Source: Roseobacter insulae (GTDB lineage: Bacteria > Pseudomonadota > Alphaproteobacteria > Rhodobacterales > Rhodobacteraceae). From it: 64,000 bases of DNA. Under the pieces are notes generated by a model, which worked only from the letters and a program-made list of their open reading frames with translations, made no database searches and had not been told where the DNA came from. Each line of letters begins with the position of its first letter. The stretch's first letter is position 1. The stretch is from positions 62,001 through 126,000 of the forward strand of contig NZ_JAHXDN010000002.1 in NCBI RefSeq assembly GCF_019375555.1, written 5' to 3'. Positions 41,543 through 49,924 of this stretch are shown here, piece by piece. Made by a program: the position numbers and the translations under genes.

Positions 41543-42270
41543 CGCGCGGCGTCCTCCGCATCAAGGGTGGCAAAATCCACGAGTGTTCCGAGCACCTGAA
41601 GGTAAGCGACGAGGGCATCCATTTCGGTAACGCGGGTCGGCTGGCCGTCGAAGTCGCGAATGTTGATCTTGTCGCCGTAGCGGCCGGTCAACACATCCTC
41701 GAAGCCCGCTTCGGGGTCGGCCTGCCAGCGGGCATCCTCGGACGCGTGCTCGATCTGCTCTGCGGAGTAGGGAACACCGACGCGCTGGTTTGCGCGCAGC
41801 GATGCAGGCAGAATGTCGGTATTCAGCCGTTGGTCGGACAGGAACCTATACCCCGGCATGACCGATCCGGCGACAACCTCACGCGGTGAGCGCAGGTGCG
41901 CCACATGCCATGCGTCGGAGTATTTCCCCCCCACGCGCGCAAGGTCGGGGCCTGTGCGTTTTGAACCCCATTGATGCGGGTGGTCGTACATGCTTTCGGC
42001 GGCAAGGCTGTAGTGCCCGTAGCGATCGACGTCCGATTTGAGGGTGCGGATCATCTGGCTGTGACAGGCATAGCAGCCTTCGCGCACGTAGATGTCCCGC
42101 CCGGCCAGTTCCAGCGGAGTGTAGGGGCGCATGCCGTCCACTTTCTCAACGGTGTTTTCGATGGTGAACAAGGGCGCAATCTCGAAAAGCCCGCCCAGCG
42201 AAGCCACACAGAGGATCACGAGGGTAAATGCGATGGAATGCCGTTCGAGTTTCTGATGTCGGGTGCCCAT
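41539..42270 (-). CDS. ccoO: cbb3 oxidase subunit CcoO (monohaem cytochrome c)
   Basis: The protein has 243 residues. One N-terminal helix (SIAFTLVILCVASLGGLFEI), then the haem site REGCYACHSQMIR and the family motif YGHYSLAAESMYDHPHQWGS, KRTGPDLARVGGKYSD. The gene starts four bases after ccoN. CcoO passes electrons to the CcoN haem b. Confidence 0.96.
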   Translation of the reverse strand: MGTRHQKLERHSIAFTLVILCVASLGGLFEIAPLFTIENTVEKVDGMRPYTPLELAGRDIYVREGCYACHSQMIRTLKSDVDRYGHYSLAAESMYDHPHQWGSKRTGPDLARVGGKYSDAWHVAHLRSPREVVAGSVMPGYRFLSDQRLNTDILPASLRANQRVGVPYSAEQIEHASEDARWQADPEAGFEDVLTGRYGDKINIRDFDGQPTRVTEMDALVAYLQVLGTLVDFATLDAEDAAR

Positions 42271-42274
42271 TGTG

Positions 42275-43900
42275 CTATTCTCCGGCGTTTAGGGTCAGGG
42301 GGCGTTCATCGGTGCCAAGCGGCGCCCGGCGCGGCCCGGTCACTGTCCGGTAGATGTTGTACGCGCCGATGCAGGCGCCCAGCAGGTAGAGGAACCCGCC
42401 GATTGCGCGTGCAAAAAAATACGGGCGCATCGCGTCCACTGTGTCGATGAAGGCAAAAACGAAGGCCCCGTTGGCGTCGTATGTTTGCCACATCAGCGCC
42501 TGGGTGATCCCGCTGTTCCACATCGCGCCGACATAGATAAGCGTGCCGGACAGCGCGAGCCAGAAGTGCCAGGCTTCCAGTCGCAGGGAGTAGACCCCGT
42601 CGCGGTGCCAGATCCAGGGCACCATCTTGTACATCGCACCGAAGGTCAGAAAAGCGACCCAGCCCAACGCGCCTGCGTGGACGTGGCCCACGGTCCAATC
42701 CGTGTAGTGACTGAGCGTGTTGACCGGACGGATCGCGAGGAACGATCCCTCGAATGTGGTCAGTCCGTAAAACAGAACAGCCACCATCATGAACCGGATT
42801 GCCGGGTCTGTGCGCACTTTGTCCCACGCGCCATTCAGGGTGAAAATACCGTTGAAAACGGTGCCCCAGCTTGGCACCAGCAGGATCACCGACATCGTCA
42901 TGCCAAGGTACTGCACCCAGTCGGGCAGGGCTGTGTAATGCAGGTGATGCGACCCCACCCACAGATACAGAAAGGTGATGCCCCAGAACCCGATGATGGA
43001 CAGGCGGTAGGAATAGATCGGGCGCCCGGCGGCCTTGGGCAGGAAGTAATACATCATGCCAAGAAACCCGGATGTCAGCAGGAAGCCCGCGGCGTTGTGG
43101 CCGTACCACCACTGGGTCATGGCGTCCTGAACACCGGAGAAAAGCGCGTAGCTTTTGGGATAGGCGATGGAGACCGGCACGGCGAGGTTATTGACCGTAT
43201 GCAGCATCGCGATCACCACGATGTAGGCGAGGAAGTACCAGTTGGCGACGTAGATGTGCGGCTCGGCGCGGCGGGCGAGCGTGCGCAGGTAAAGCACCAG
43301 GTAGCTGACCCATGCAAACAACAGGATCAGATCGGCGTACCACTCCGGCTCGGCGTATTCGCGCGATTGCGTGATGCCAAGCGGATACCCGGTGACGGCC
43401 AGCAGCACGAAGAGGTTATAGCCGCCCAGAACCATCCAGGGCGCGGTCTCGCTGGCGATGCGCGCGCGGGAGGTGCGCTGGACCACGTAGAACGACGTGG
43501 CGATCAGGGCGTTGCCGGCGAAACCGAAGAGCACGGCCGTGGTATGGACAGGGCGCATGCGACCGAAGTTGCTCCACCCCATGTCGCCGTTGAGGGAGGG
43601 GACCGCCAGTTGCCACGCGAGCACGTCGCCCACTGTAAAGCCGACAATACCCCACACAAAGCAGAGCAGAACGCCCCATTTGATGACGTCATCCTTGTAG
43701 GCGAGCGGGATGTCACGCGGGGGATCTGAAAACAGCCTCAGCAAGTAGAGCAGGCCGCAAGCTGCCGCCGCCGCGATCAGCCAACCGTGCAGAACGTACC
43801 CGGCCTGTCGCCCCCACCCGAGAATGGCGACACCCAGCAGAAAGACACAGATGAGGATCAGCGCGCTGACGGCGCCTTCGATCTTGTCGGACCGGCTCAT
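42275..43900 (-). CDS. ccoN: cbb3 cytochrome c oxidase catalytic subunit CcoN
   Basis: The protein has 541 residues with about 12-14 membrane helices. Haem/copper ligands are visible: [19 protein letters not shown] (low-spin His), [19 protein letters not shown] and [18 protein letters not shown] (copper His), and [20 protein letters not shown] (high-spin and low-spin His). It reduces O2 at very low tension, and cbb3 enzymes can also reduce NO slowly. The start overlaps the DUF1971 stop (ATGA). All catalytic residues I can see are intact. Confidence 0.97.
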   Translation of the reverse strand: MSRSDKIEGAVSALILICVFLLGVAILGWGRQAGYVLHGWLIAAAAACGLLYLLRLFSDPPRDIPLAYKDDVIKWGVLLCFVWGIVGFTVGDVLAWQLAVPSLNGDMGWSNFGRMRPVHTTAVLFGFAGNALIATSFYVVQRTSRARIASETAPWMVLGGYNLFVLLAVTGYPLGITQSREYAEPEWYADLILLFAWVSYLVLYLRTLARRAEPHIYVANWYFLAYIVVIAMLHTVNNLAVPVSIAYPKSYALFSGVQDAMTQWWYGHNAAGFLLTSGFLGMMYYFLPKAAGRPIYSYRLSIIGFWGITFLYLWVGSHHLHYTALPDWVQYLGMTMSVILLVPSWGTVFNGIFTLNGAWDKVRTDPAIRFMMVAVLFYGLTTFEGSFLAIRPVNTLSHYTDWTVGHVHAGALGWVAFLTFGAMYKMVPWIWHRDGVYSLRLEAWHFWLALSGTLIYVGAMWNSGITQALMWQTYDANGAFVFAFIDTVDAMRPYFFARAIGGFLYLLGACIGAYNIYRTVTGPRRAPLGTDERPLTLNAGE

Positions 43901-44190
43901 TTCGCTGCCTCCCGGTACGCGCGGTAGAAGTCCACCCGGAAGGTCACCGCACCCGCGGTTTCAACCCGGTGAAGCTCATTGGGCACGATTGTTCCCGGAG
44001 CGCCCGGCACAATACGCTGGGGCAGCTGGTGCGCGCGGATGTAGAGCAGCGCCCCGCTCAGAATAACGATCTGCCCCCAGGATTCCGGGTTTGTGCGATG
44101 GCTTTTCAACAACACCCCGGGGATCGTCTCTTTCGTAAATATCCTGGTTTCCGCGTATTTGCGGAGGTTATCGGGCGGGGAGGCGGTCAT
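43897..44190 (-). CDS. DUF1971 cupin-like protein
   Basis: The protein has 97 residues: [29 protein letters not shown], and [20 protein letters not shown]. The family (YeaR/TehB-N type) is often induced by nitrate, NO or tellurite. AAGGA lies eight bases before the ATG. It is encoded between DUF2189 and ccoN with an overlap to ccoN. A role in NO or nitrosative stress is inferred. Confidence 0.85.
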   Translation of the reverse strand: MTASPPDNLRKYAETRIFTKETIPGVLLKSHRTNPESWGQIVILSGALLYIRAHQLPQRIVPGAPGTIVPNELHRVETAGAVTFRVDFYRAYREAAK

Positions 44191-44194
44191 CGGA

Positions 44195-44953
44195 TTATCC
44201 TTTGAAAAGATCGCAGTAGGCGTGCCATGTCGCGAAGCCGAGGATCGGGAAAATGAAGATCAGGCCGAGCAGTCCGGTCAGCACGCCCAGCGTGACAGAT
44301 GCCGTGATCAGTGCCGCCCAGACGATCATCAGACCAAAGTTATGGGTCGTGGCATTGAAGCTGAGCGCCATGGCCGTGAAGCAGTCGACCTCCCGGTCGA
44401 TCAGCATCGGAATGGAGAAAACCGATATCGCAAACCCGAGCGCCGCAAAAAGGCCACCGGTGATCGTGCCGAAGATGACGGTGGCGATGCCCCGCGGCGT
44501 GGACAGCAATGTGATCAGCGTCTCAAGCAGGCCTGTGAAAGGCAGCAGGCCAAAGAACACCGCGAAAATCAGGGTGGCGGCGCGCAGCCATGTCAGGGCA
44601 AACACCATGAGGATCGTGCCAGCGAGCAAGACCTGCCCCGGGGATGCGACCCCGCGACCGCCGCTGCCCTGTGCGCGTCTGCTGATCCGGTAGAGGCCAA
44701 TGGTGACAACGGGGCCCACCAACATACAGCCCGCCAGCGTTGGCAGGATCATCCAGCCAAGTCCAAAACGCCAGAGCGCAACAAGCAAAACCCACCCCGC
44801 AATGAAGAGACCAAGGCCATAGGCGACCGACAGCCGCGGGTAGGTGCGAAAGTCACGTAAGGCGCAGCGCAACCACCGGCTGACAACCCCGCCGATTGGT
44901 GCGTCAACGATACGCGCCTTGCTGGAGGCTAGTGTGTTTTCAGGGGTTTGCAT
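44195..44953 (-). CDS. DUF2189 integral membrane protein
   Basis: The protein has 252 residues, with about six membrane helices and the family opener SRWLRCALRDFRTYPRLSVA followed by GLGLFIAGWVLLVAL. It is commonly next to cbb3 or NO-response genes. Start at 44953 with GGAG eight bases upstream. It overlaps the end of the upstream membrane gene by 14 bases. Confidence 0.87.
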   Translation of the reverse strand: MQTPENTLASSKARIVDAPIGGVVSRWLRCALRDFRTYPRLSVAYGLGLFIAGWVLLVALWRFGLGWMILPTLAGCMLVGPVVTIGLYRISRRAQGSGGRGVASPGQVLLAGTILMVFALTWLRAATLIFAVFFGLLPFTGLLETLITLLSTPRGIATVIFGTITGGLFAALGFAISVFSIPMLIDREVDCFTAMALSFNATTHNFGLMIVWAALITASVTLGVLTGLLGLIFIFPILGFATWHAYCDLFKG

Positions 44954-45407
44954 GCTGTGATCTCCGATAAGAAGGAGGGGAGACAGCGCGCGAGAGTGCA
45001 AAACATCCCGTCGCGATGAGTGCTGCGAATTTCACTGCTTCGGCACAGACGAAAATCAGATGCGGGGACGTGCCAGCGGGGGTCTGGCCGCTGACGATCA
45101 GGTCGGTGCGTGCGGAGAGCTGCGGCAGCAGAACGCCCTGCTGTGCAGCGAGCGCACAGAGTGCCACAAGCATGGTCAGGCCTGACCGTCTGGTGATCCG
45201 CGGCGACATGGCGACCAGCATCAGTGCCAGGATGACCTCAGCGTACCCGAGCCAGTGAAACTGTGCCCGCCCGACCTGCAGGGCGAGAGGCAGGGGAAGC
45301 GTCTCGACGGTGAATTTCGCAGGCGCGGCAATCAGATTGCCGCCCAGCGAGACACCGGCCCACAGGAACGACAGGGCCACGAATGCTCTGACAGTCACGG
45401 TTTTCAT
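44940..45407 (-). CDS. Four-helix membrane protein of the haemoglobin-cbb3 operon
   Basis: The protein has 155 residues with four hydrophobic helices: FVALSFLWAGVSLGGNLIAA, AEVILALMLVAMSP, LTMLVALCALAAQQGVLLPQ and FAALIATGCFALSRAV. A conserved-looking AAPAKFTVETLPLPLALQVG segment sits in the first loop. No family is recognised. Its ATG overlaps the haemoglobin stop (ATGA). Confidence 0.72.
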   Translation of the reverse strand: MKTVTVRAFVALSFLWAGVSLGGNLIAAPAKFTVETLPLPLALQVGRAQFHWLGYAEVILALMLVAMSPRITRRSGLTMLVALCALAAQQGVLLPQLSARTDLIVSGQTPAGTSPHLIFVCAEAVKFAALIATGCFALSRAVSPPSYRRSQHANP

Positions 45408-45844
45408 CCCTGTTGTCCGTCTCTGGTGGCGATGGCCAGTTGCAGGTTCCTGGCGATGCGCTGCGCGCGGATCATCATGTGCTCCTTGGCAGCGGTCGTG
45501 GGAGCGCGCGCATCGAGCGTCTGTTCGAAGATGCCCAGCCAGATGTCGAAGTGGGCTGGTGAAATCTGCGGCAGGGCCGTGTGCACAATCACCGGTTTGC
45601 CGGAATAGGTTCCGGTATTGAGCGCCACGGAGCACCAGAACCGCCGCATCGTTGCCAGATGTTCATCCCAGTTGTCGCCAACCTGCGCATCGAAGATGCG
45701 CCCAAGGACCGGATGCCGTCTGATCCTTGTGTAAAAGTCGGCGACGACGTGGGTGATGAACTCCTCGGTGATGCCGATCGCGGCTGCACCATGCTGGAGC
45801 TGCCGACGCTTCAACTCGCCATGCCTGAGAAGCTCCATGCTCAT
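45404..45844 (-). CDS. Group III truncated haemoglobin
   Basis: The protein has 146 residues from ATG at 45844 (AAAGGA nine bases upstream); an ATG at 45874 has no ribosome site. Trunc-III marks: ITEEFITHVVADFYTRIRRH, PVLGRIFDAQVGDNWDEHLA, TMRRFWCSVALNTGTYSGKP, and a histidine in HFDIWLGIFEQTLD as proximal ligand. Group III globins occur with NO-response genes. First gene of an eleven-gene operon that runs to ccoS. Confidence 0.93.
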   Translation of the reverse strand: MSMELLRHGELKRRQLQHGAAAIGITEEFITHVVADFYTRIRRHPVLGRIFDAQVGDNWDEHLATMRRFWCSVALNTGTYSGKPVIVHTALPQISPAHFDIWLGIFEQTLDARAPTTAAKEHMMIRAQRIARNLQLAIATRDGQQG

Positions 45845-45883
45845 GATGTCGGTCCTTTCGATAGGCGATTCCATTTCGGATTT

Positions 45884-45905
45884 AATTGGTATATAAAATA
45901 CTTGT
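45884..45905. promoter_or_regulatory. Putative NsrR-type operator before the haemoglobin-cbb3 operon
   Basis: AATTGGTA (45884-45891), seven bases, TACTTG on the plus strand, 40 bases before the haemoglobin start. It matches the palindrome in front of the Rrf2 gene at 37696-37715 in spacing and in 8 of the first 8 bases. Confidence 0.58.
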
Positions 45906-45966
45906 TATTGTAAAGATGTGGTTCGCGGCAGAAGTCCGGGCAGGCCGTGGCGCCTTATTTTTGAAA

Positions 45967-46575
45967 TTATTCCAATAAGTTCGCCAGTTCGGCTTCAATT
46001 CGGTGGGGCTTGAATTCCTGTAGATTGCGGTGTCCCGGGCCGAGATCGACGGCCGCGAGGTTCTTCGCATGTGCAATGACCAGCGTGGCCATTGCCGGTG
46101 GCATCAAAGCGCCCGGCGGAGTGTGGAAAGACAGTTTCGGCAGATCGGAGTTGCAGAACAACTCGCCGTGGGCGCTGATCTCTGCCGCGACATCGGCGGG
46201 CTGGCCGGCCATGGGCATCTTGCGTGACCAGACCAGCGTTGGCTGACAGCTTCCGAGGGTTTCAGAGGGCTTTCGGTACATCGCCACTTCCGCCGCCGAC
46301 AGACTGCGCCCGGCACCCGGTCTGCCCGGAATGGAGCCGACAAACAGGTGTGGTGGCAGATGAAATGTTTGCCCAATCCAGGTGCTCTCAAGGCTTTGAA
46401 CACCGTGCCTGTGACCTCCCCCCGCAGGGATGTGGTCGAGCCCGCCGGTGTCCCCGGCGTGCGTGTTCATGAGGATCGCAACAGCCAGAATGACCAGCCT
46501 GAGCGCGACGGACAGGTTCGATGGATTTCGAGGGGTGGCCACTTTCACGCGGGCCTCTCTGTGGTGTCGCATCAC
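45967..46575 (-). pseudogene. Degenerate haloalkane dehalogenase (C-terminal half)
   Basis: The last ~150 residues follow the DhaA/LinB-type C-terminal half: SAAEVAMYRKPSETLGSCQP, KMPMAGQPADVAAEIS, LPKLSFHTPPGALMPPAMA and AVDLGPGHRNLQEFKPHRIE. The N-terminal half with the nucleophile Asp is missing, and the catalytic His of the GLH-LQE motif is displaced (GPGHRNLQE). The frame starts at the end of the SDR gene (GTGATG overlap). An ancestral enzyme was probably truncated. Confidence 0.6.
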
Positions 46576-47411
46576 GCGGCGGTGCGGGTTGGTTTTGGGC
46601 GCGCGGATAATTTGCGGCGCAGGACCTTGCGGAATACCTTGCCGAAGGTCTGCGTGTTCTGACGGCGGGAAAAGACACGTTTGCCCATGATTACCAGAAA
46701 CCGGTTCATCTTCCCGGGAACGGACAGACGGCGCCGCCCCAGGTCCCTCAGGATGTGGCTTGCGACAAGGGCAGGGCTGATGGGCTTGATGCTCATACCC
46801 GAGAAATCAAAATCAGGAGACAGATTGGTCGCGGTGAACCCCGGCGCTACGGCCAGCACGTCAACGCCTCTGGGCTCCAGTTCGCTTGCGAGGCTTTCTG
46901 CCAATACCAGATCATAAGCCTTGGTGGCTGCATAGTTCGCGATGTAAGGCACACCCTGCAAGGCCACGATCGAGGACAGGAAAACAAGGCCGCCGCGTCC
47001 TCGGTCAACCAGCTTCGGCGCGAAATGATGTGCCAGCAGATACGGTGCCCGGATATTCAGGTCGATGGTTTGCAGGGCGTTCTGCGCATCGCTCCCAACA
47101 AAATGACCGCTGTCTTCACGACCGGCGTTGTTGACGAGTAATCCGACGTCATAGTCGGCTGTCCCGGTTCGAACGGCTGCAACCCCTTCCGGCGTCGTCA
47201 GGTCTGCCGCGACAACGATCGCCTCAACTCCGAAGCGGTGTGCGAGGTCCTGAGCCAGTGTATCCAACAGCAGTTGCCGACGTGCGACCAATATCACGTT
47301 GAGCCCCTGCGACGCGAGCGCATAGGCCGTTGCAACACCGATACCGGAGGAGGCGCCGGTGACAACGGCCCATGGCCCATAGGTCGATGTAAAGTCTGAA
47401 TTGGTGCGCAT
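46572..47411 (-). CDS. Short-chain dehydrogenase/reductase
   Basis: The protein has 279 residues. Cofactor motif VVTGASSGIGVATAYALA, NNAG at ~93-96, catalytic Ser in LVFLSSIVAL, and YAATKAYDLVLAES (Tyr-x3-Lys). The C-terminus is basic (GKVFRKVLRRKLSARPKPTR) and may bind membrane. It lies upstream of the dehalogenase remnant; a catabolic context is possible. Confidence 0.92.
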   Translation of the reverse strand: MRTNSDFTSTYGPWAVVTGASSGIGVATAYALASQGLNVILVARRQLLLDTLAQDLAHRFGVEAIVVAADLTTPEGVAAVRTGTADYDVGLLVNNAGREDSGHFVGSDAQNALQTIDLNIRAPYLLAHHFAPKLVDRGRGGLVFLSSIVALQGVPYIANYAATKAYDLVLAESLASELEPRGVDVLAVAPGFTATNLSPDFDFSGMSIKPISPALVASHILRDLGRRRLSVPGKMNRFLVIMGKRVFSRRQNTQTFGKVFRKVLRRKLSARPKPTRTAA

Positions 47412-47572
47412 TTTGGGTATCCTTTTCGGGCAGGGCCACGCGCGATGTCCAAGGGGCGGCAGGAGCGGCCCGCTGGGGGCATCGCGCGCGACGTGTCAGG
47501 TGGTGGCCAGCTGACGGTTGGGTGTGGTCTCCGCGCGGATGTCGCATCCTGCGTCTGATCTGGCTTTGCGGG

Positions 47573-49666
47573 TCATTCAGCGTTTTTAAGCGCCGTTGCC
47601 ATGTCGTCGGTGTCCCCATTGTCATGGCGTGGGATCGGCAAGTGTTCGGTGTCGCGCAGCTCCGTGTAGGTGGCGAACTTGAACGGGTTGAAATACTGAT
47701 TTGCGCTTCGCAACCGGTCGGCAGCCTCGTTCCGCAACTCGCGAACTGCGGCGTTTGCGGGATCGGCGTTGACAGCGGCGACTGCCATCTTCAACGCCAG
47801 CGCATTGTCACCGCCATTCAGCATATTCCGCAGACCCGTCGCAATCTCCCTCGGCGACAGATCAAGATATTCAACCAGCATGCGGCCGTATTCGACCGAT
47901 CCCACCACATCGAGACCCGAGGGGGCTTGACCGGTCACATCTTCCTGCCAGATCCCGGTCATGCTGTCCGCGATGCGCCCGATTGCTGCCTCATACGCGG
48001 CAAGGTAGCCCAGAAAGACTTCCGGATGACGCTCGATACCCGGTGGGATGAGGTTAAGCTTGACGACGTCCGCCGCCGCGTAGCCCACGTTTATGTGCCT
48101 GCGGGTTTCTTCCGCCAGCCAGGCGAGTGCATCGCGAAACGCGGGCAGTTGATGGGCGTCGTAGATGATTGTGATCCCGTAATGGCCATGCAGGATCCGC
48201 TCTGGGTTCATTGCCAATGCTGCGTCAATTGACTCGATGGCCCCGTCAACGCTGCCTTCCTCCTCCCAGGGTTCACCAAAGAATGGCATCAGGGCGTCAC
48301 CCATGAAGAGCGTGCCAAGTGCTGGGAATTCGATCAGCAGCGCGTCTTCGGTTTCCCCTCCCTGCGTGGGCACGAAGCGTATGATCGAACCGCCGATCTC
48401 CATTTCTGTCGCCCCGCGGATCGCAACATCGGGTTGATAGGATGCAACCCATGCGTCTTCCCAGTGACGGCTGCGAAACTGCTGGTACCGGGGAACACGC
48501 GAGGTGTTCTTGGCAATCGTATGGGCAAAGTTGTCGTGACCGATGAAAAGCGGCTGCGGCGACAACGACCGGAAGTGCGACTGGCCGCCAATGTGATCCC
48601 AATGCGCGTGGGTCACCAGAACATGGGTCAGGGGCGGCAGATCTGGCCGGTGCTCGGCCAGGAATGCAAGCGCGGCCTCGGCGCTGAAGGGCTGTGTTCC
48701 AGCATCGATCGAGATGAGGTTGGCACCGTTCGCCGACACCACGAAATGGAAGTCTGAAAACCCGAAACCGCGTATCGCGAAAACCCTGTCGGGCACCACC
48801 TCTTCGATCCATGGTGTTGGTGCAAACAGCAGGCCGCTGTCTGACGATGACGCAAACCACCCCGTGAAGGGAACTGCGGGCGGTTGTCCGTGATAACCTG
48901 ATTTTTGGCGCAGCATCTGCACAAGCTGTGCATCACCATCTTCGGTCAGCAATTCGGCAAGGTATCTATATGCCTCCCGAAAAAATCCCGGTGTCGGCTC
49001 GGTCTCCGGGTGGTCCACCAGCCAGTTGAGTGCGTCAATTGCCGCCTCTCGTTTGCCAAAAATACCCGGTACCTGCGCATAGATTAGCCCGGCCGACCAC
49101 TTGACGAGCGGGTTCTTTCCGCCTGAAAGCGTCTCGGCGGTTTCAAGAGTGCGAAACGTGGCATTCACCCAGCTGATGCGTTTGAGCAAGGGCACCCTGT
49201 CGGCATAGGTTGCCCGCAACAGGCTTTGCGCGGCAAGGTAAGAGGACCGGGTGATATCGGACATCCGGGCGCCGAATTGCACCAGTTGCCTGTCAAAAAA
49301 CGCGATCCCGTGGTTCTGCTGACTTGCGATAATGTATGCGTTGGCAAGAAGGAAAACCGGACGGGCGTCATCGCTTGGGCCATAAGACAGAACCGTTTCC
49401 AGAAAGCTGATCTCGAAGTGGAAACTGCGATCAGTGCCGGTATCGCCGAACTCGGCAAACCCGTCCGCCGGGGCCAGTGATGTGGTCAGGCCTGCTATCC
49501 TGGTCTCGGACGCCTGGGCGGGCATCACGAGACAAGCGCCCGCGATCAGCGCGGCCGCCGCACCCTGCCGAAGGCTTTGGAAGCGGCGGGCAGCCGGCAG
49601 CGTGGAACGGTGCGTGGTTCGAGGGCTGGTACGGGGGAGAGGAGGTATCAAGGGTGCTGATTGCAT
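47573..49666 (-). CDS. MBL-fold alkylsulfatase-like hydrolase, exported
   Basis: The protein has 697 residues from ATG at 49666 (AAGG nine bases upstream). N-terminal signal-like helix ~40-60 (GAAAALIAGACLVMPAQA). The metallo-beta-lactamase motif is THAHWDHIGGQSHFRS (HxHxDH). LFMGDALMPFFGEPWEEEGS holds a further metal ligand, and LHGHYGITIIYDAHQLPAFR the next His. The helical dimerisation region follows. It resembles SdsA1-type alkylsulfatases with an unusual, long N-terminal helical part. The substrate may be an alkyl sulfate, which is inference. Confidence 0.82.
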   Translation of the reverse strand: MQSAPLIPPLPRTSPRTTHRSTLPAARRFQSLRQGAAAALIAGACLVMPAQASETRIAGLTTSLAPADGFAEFGDTGTDRSFHFEISFLETVLSYGPSDDARPVFLLANAYIIASQQNHGIAFFDRQLVQFGARMSDITRSSYLAAQSLLRATYADRVPLLKRISWVNATFRTLETAETLSGGKNPLVKWSAGLIYAQVPGIFGKREAAIDALNWLVDHPETEPTPGFFREAYRYLAELLTEDGDAQLVQMLRQKSGYHGQPPAVPFTGWFASSSDSGLLFAPTPWIEEVVPDRVFAIRGFGFSDFHFVVSANGANLISIDAGTQPFSAEAALAFLAEHRPDLPPLTHVLVTHAHWDHIGGQSHFRSLSPQPLFIGHDNFAHTIAKNTSRVPRYQQFRSRHWEDAWVASYQPDVAIRGATEMEIGGSIIRFVPTQGGETEDALLIEFPALGTLFMGDALMPFFGEPWEEEGSVDGAIESIDAALAMNPERILHGHYGITIIYDAHQLPAFRDALAWLAEETRRHINVGYAAADVVKLNLIPPGIERHPEVFLGYLAAYEAAIGRIADSMTGIWQEDVTGQAPSGLDVVGSVEYGRMLVEYLDLSPREIATGLRNMLNGGDNALALKMAVAAVNADPANAAVRELRNEAADRLRSANQYFNPFKFATYTELRDTEHLPIPRHDNGDTDDMATALKNAE

Positions 49667-49924
49667 GGTGTCTGCCTTTGGTTGGTCCGCCAACAATGCT
49701 GTCTGCAATCCGCGGATGGGAGTTGGTTACGGTTAGTAACGTTGCCGCAACGCCGGGCTTGCGGGGAAAAAACGTCTTGGGTCAGGGGTTTAAAACCGCA
49801 GCGTCGCGCACCAGATCAGGAACTGATGGCAGCGTTACCCACGGCGCACGGCGGCGGGCCGAGTTGAAATGGACGGGTGTTCTGCGATGCCGTAAAGTCA
49901 TCCGAATTGGGGGAGGGACCTGAC

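Noticed and set aside
42485..43729. Long plus-strand frame of 414 codons
   Set aside because: It is the antisense shadow of ccoN, with His/Gln-rich composition and no ribosome site or family pattern.
44093..44860. Plus-strand Arg/Gln-rich frame
   Set aside because: Antisense of the DUF2189 membrane gene. The low-complexity composition is typical of a shadow.
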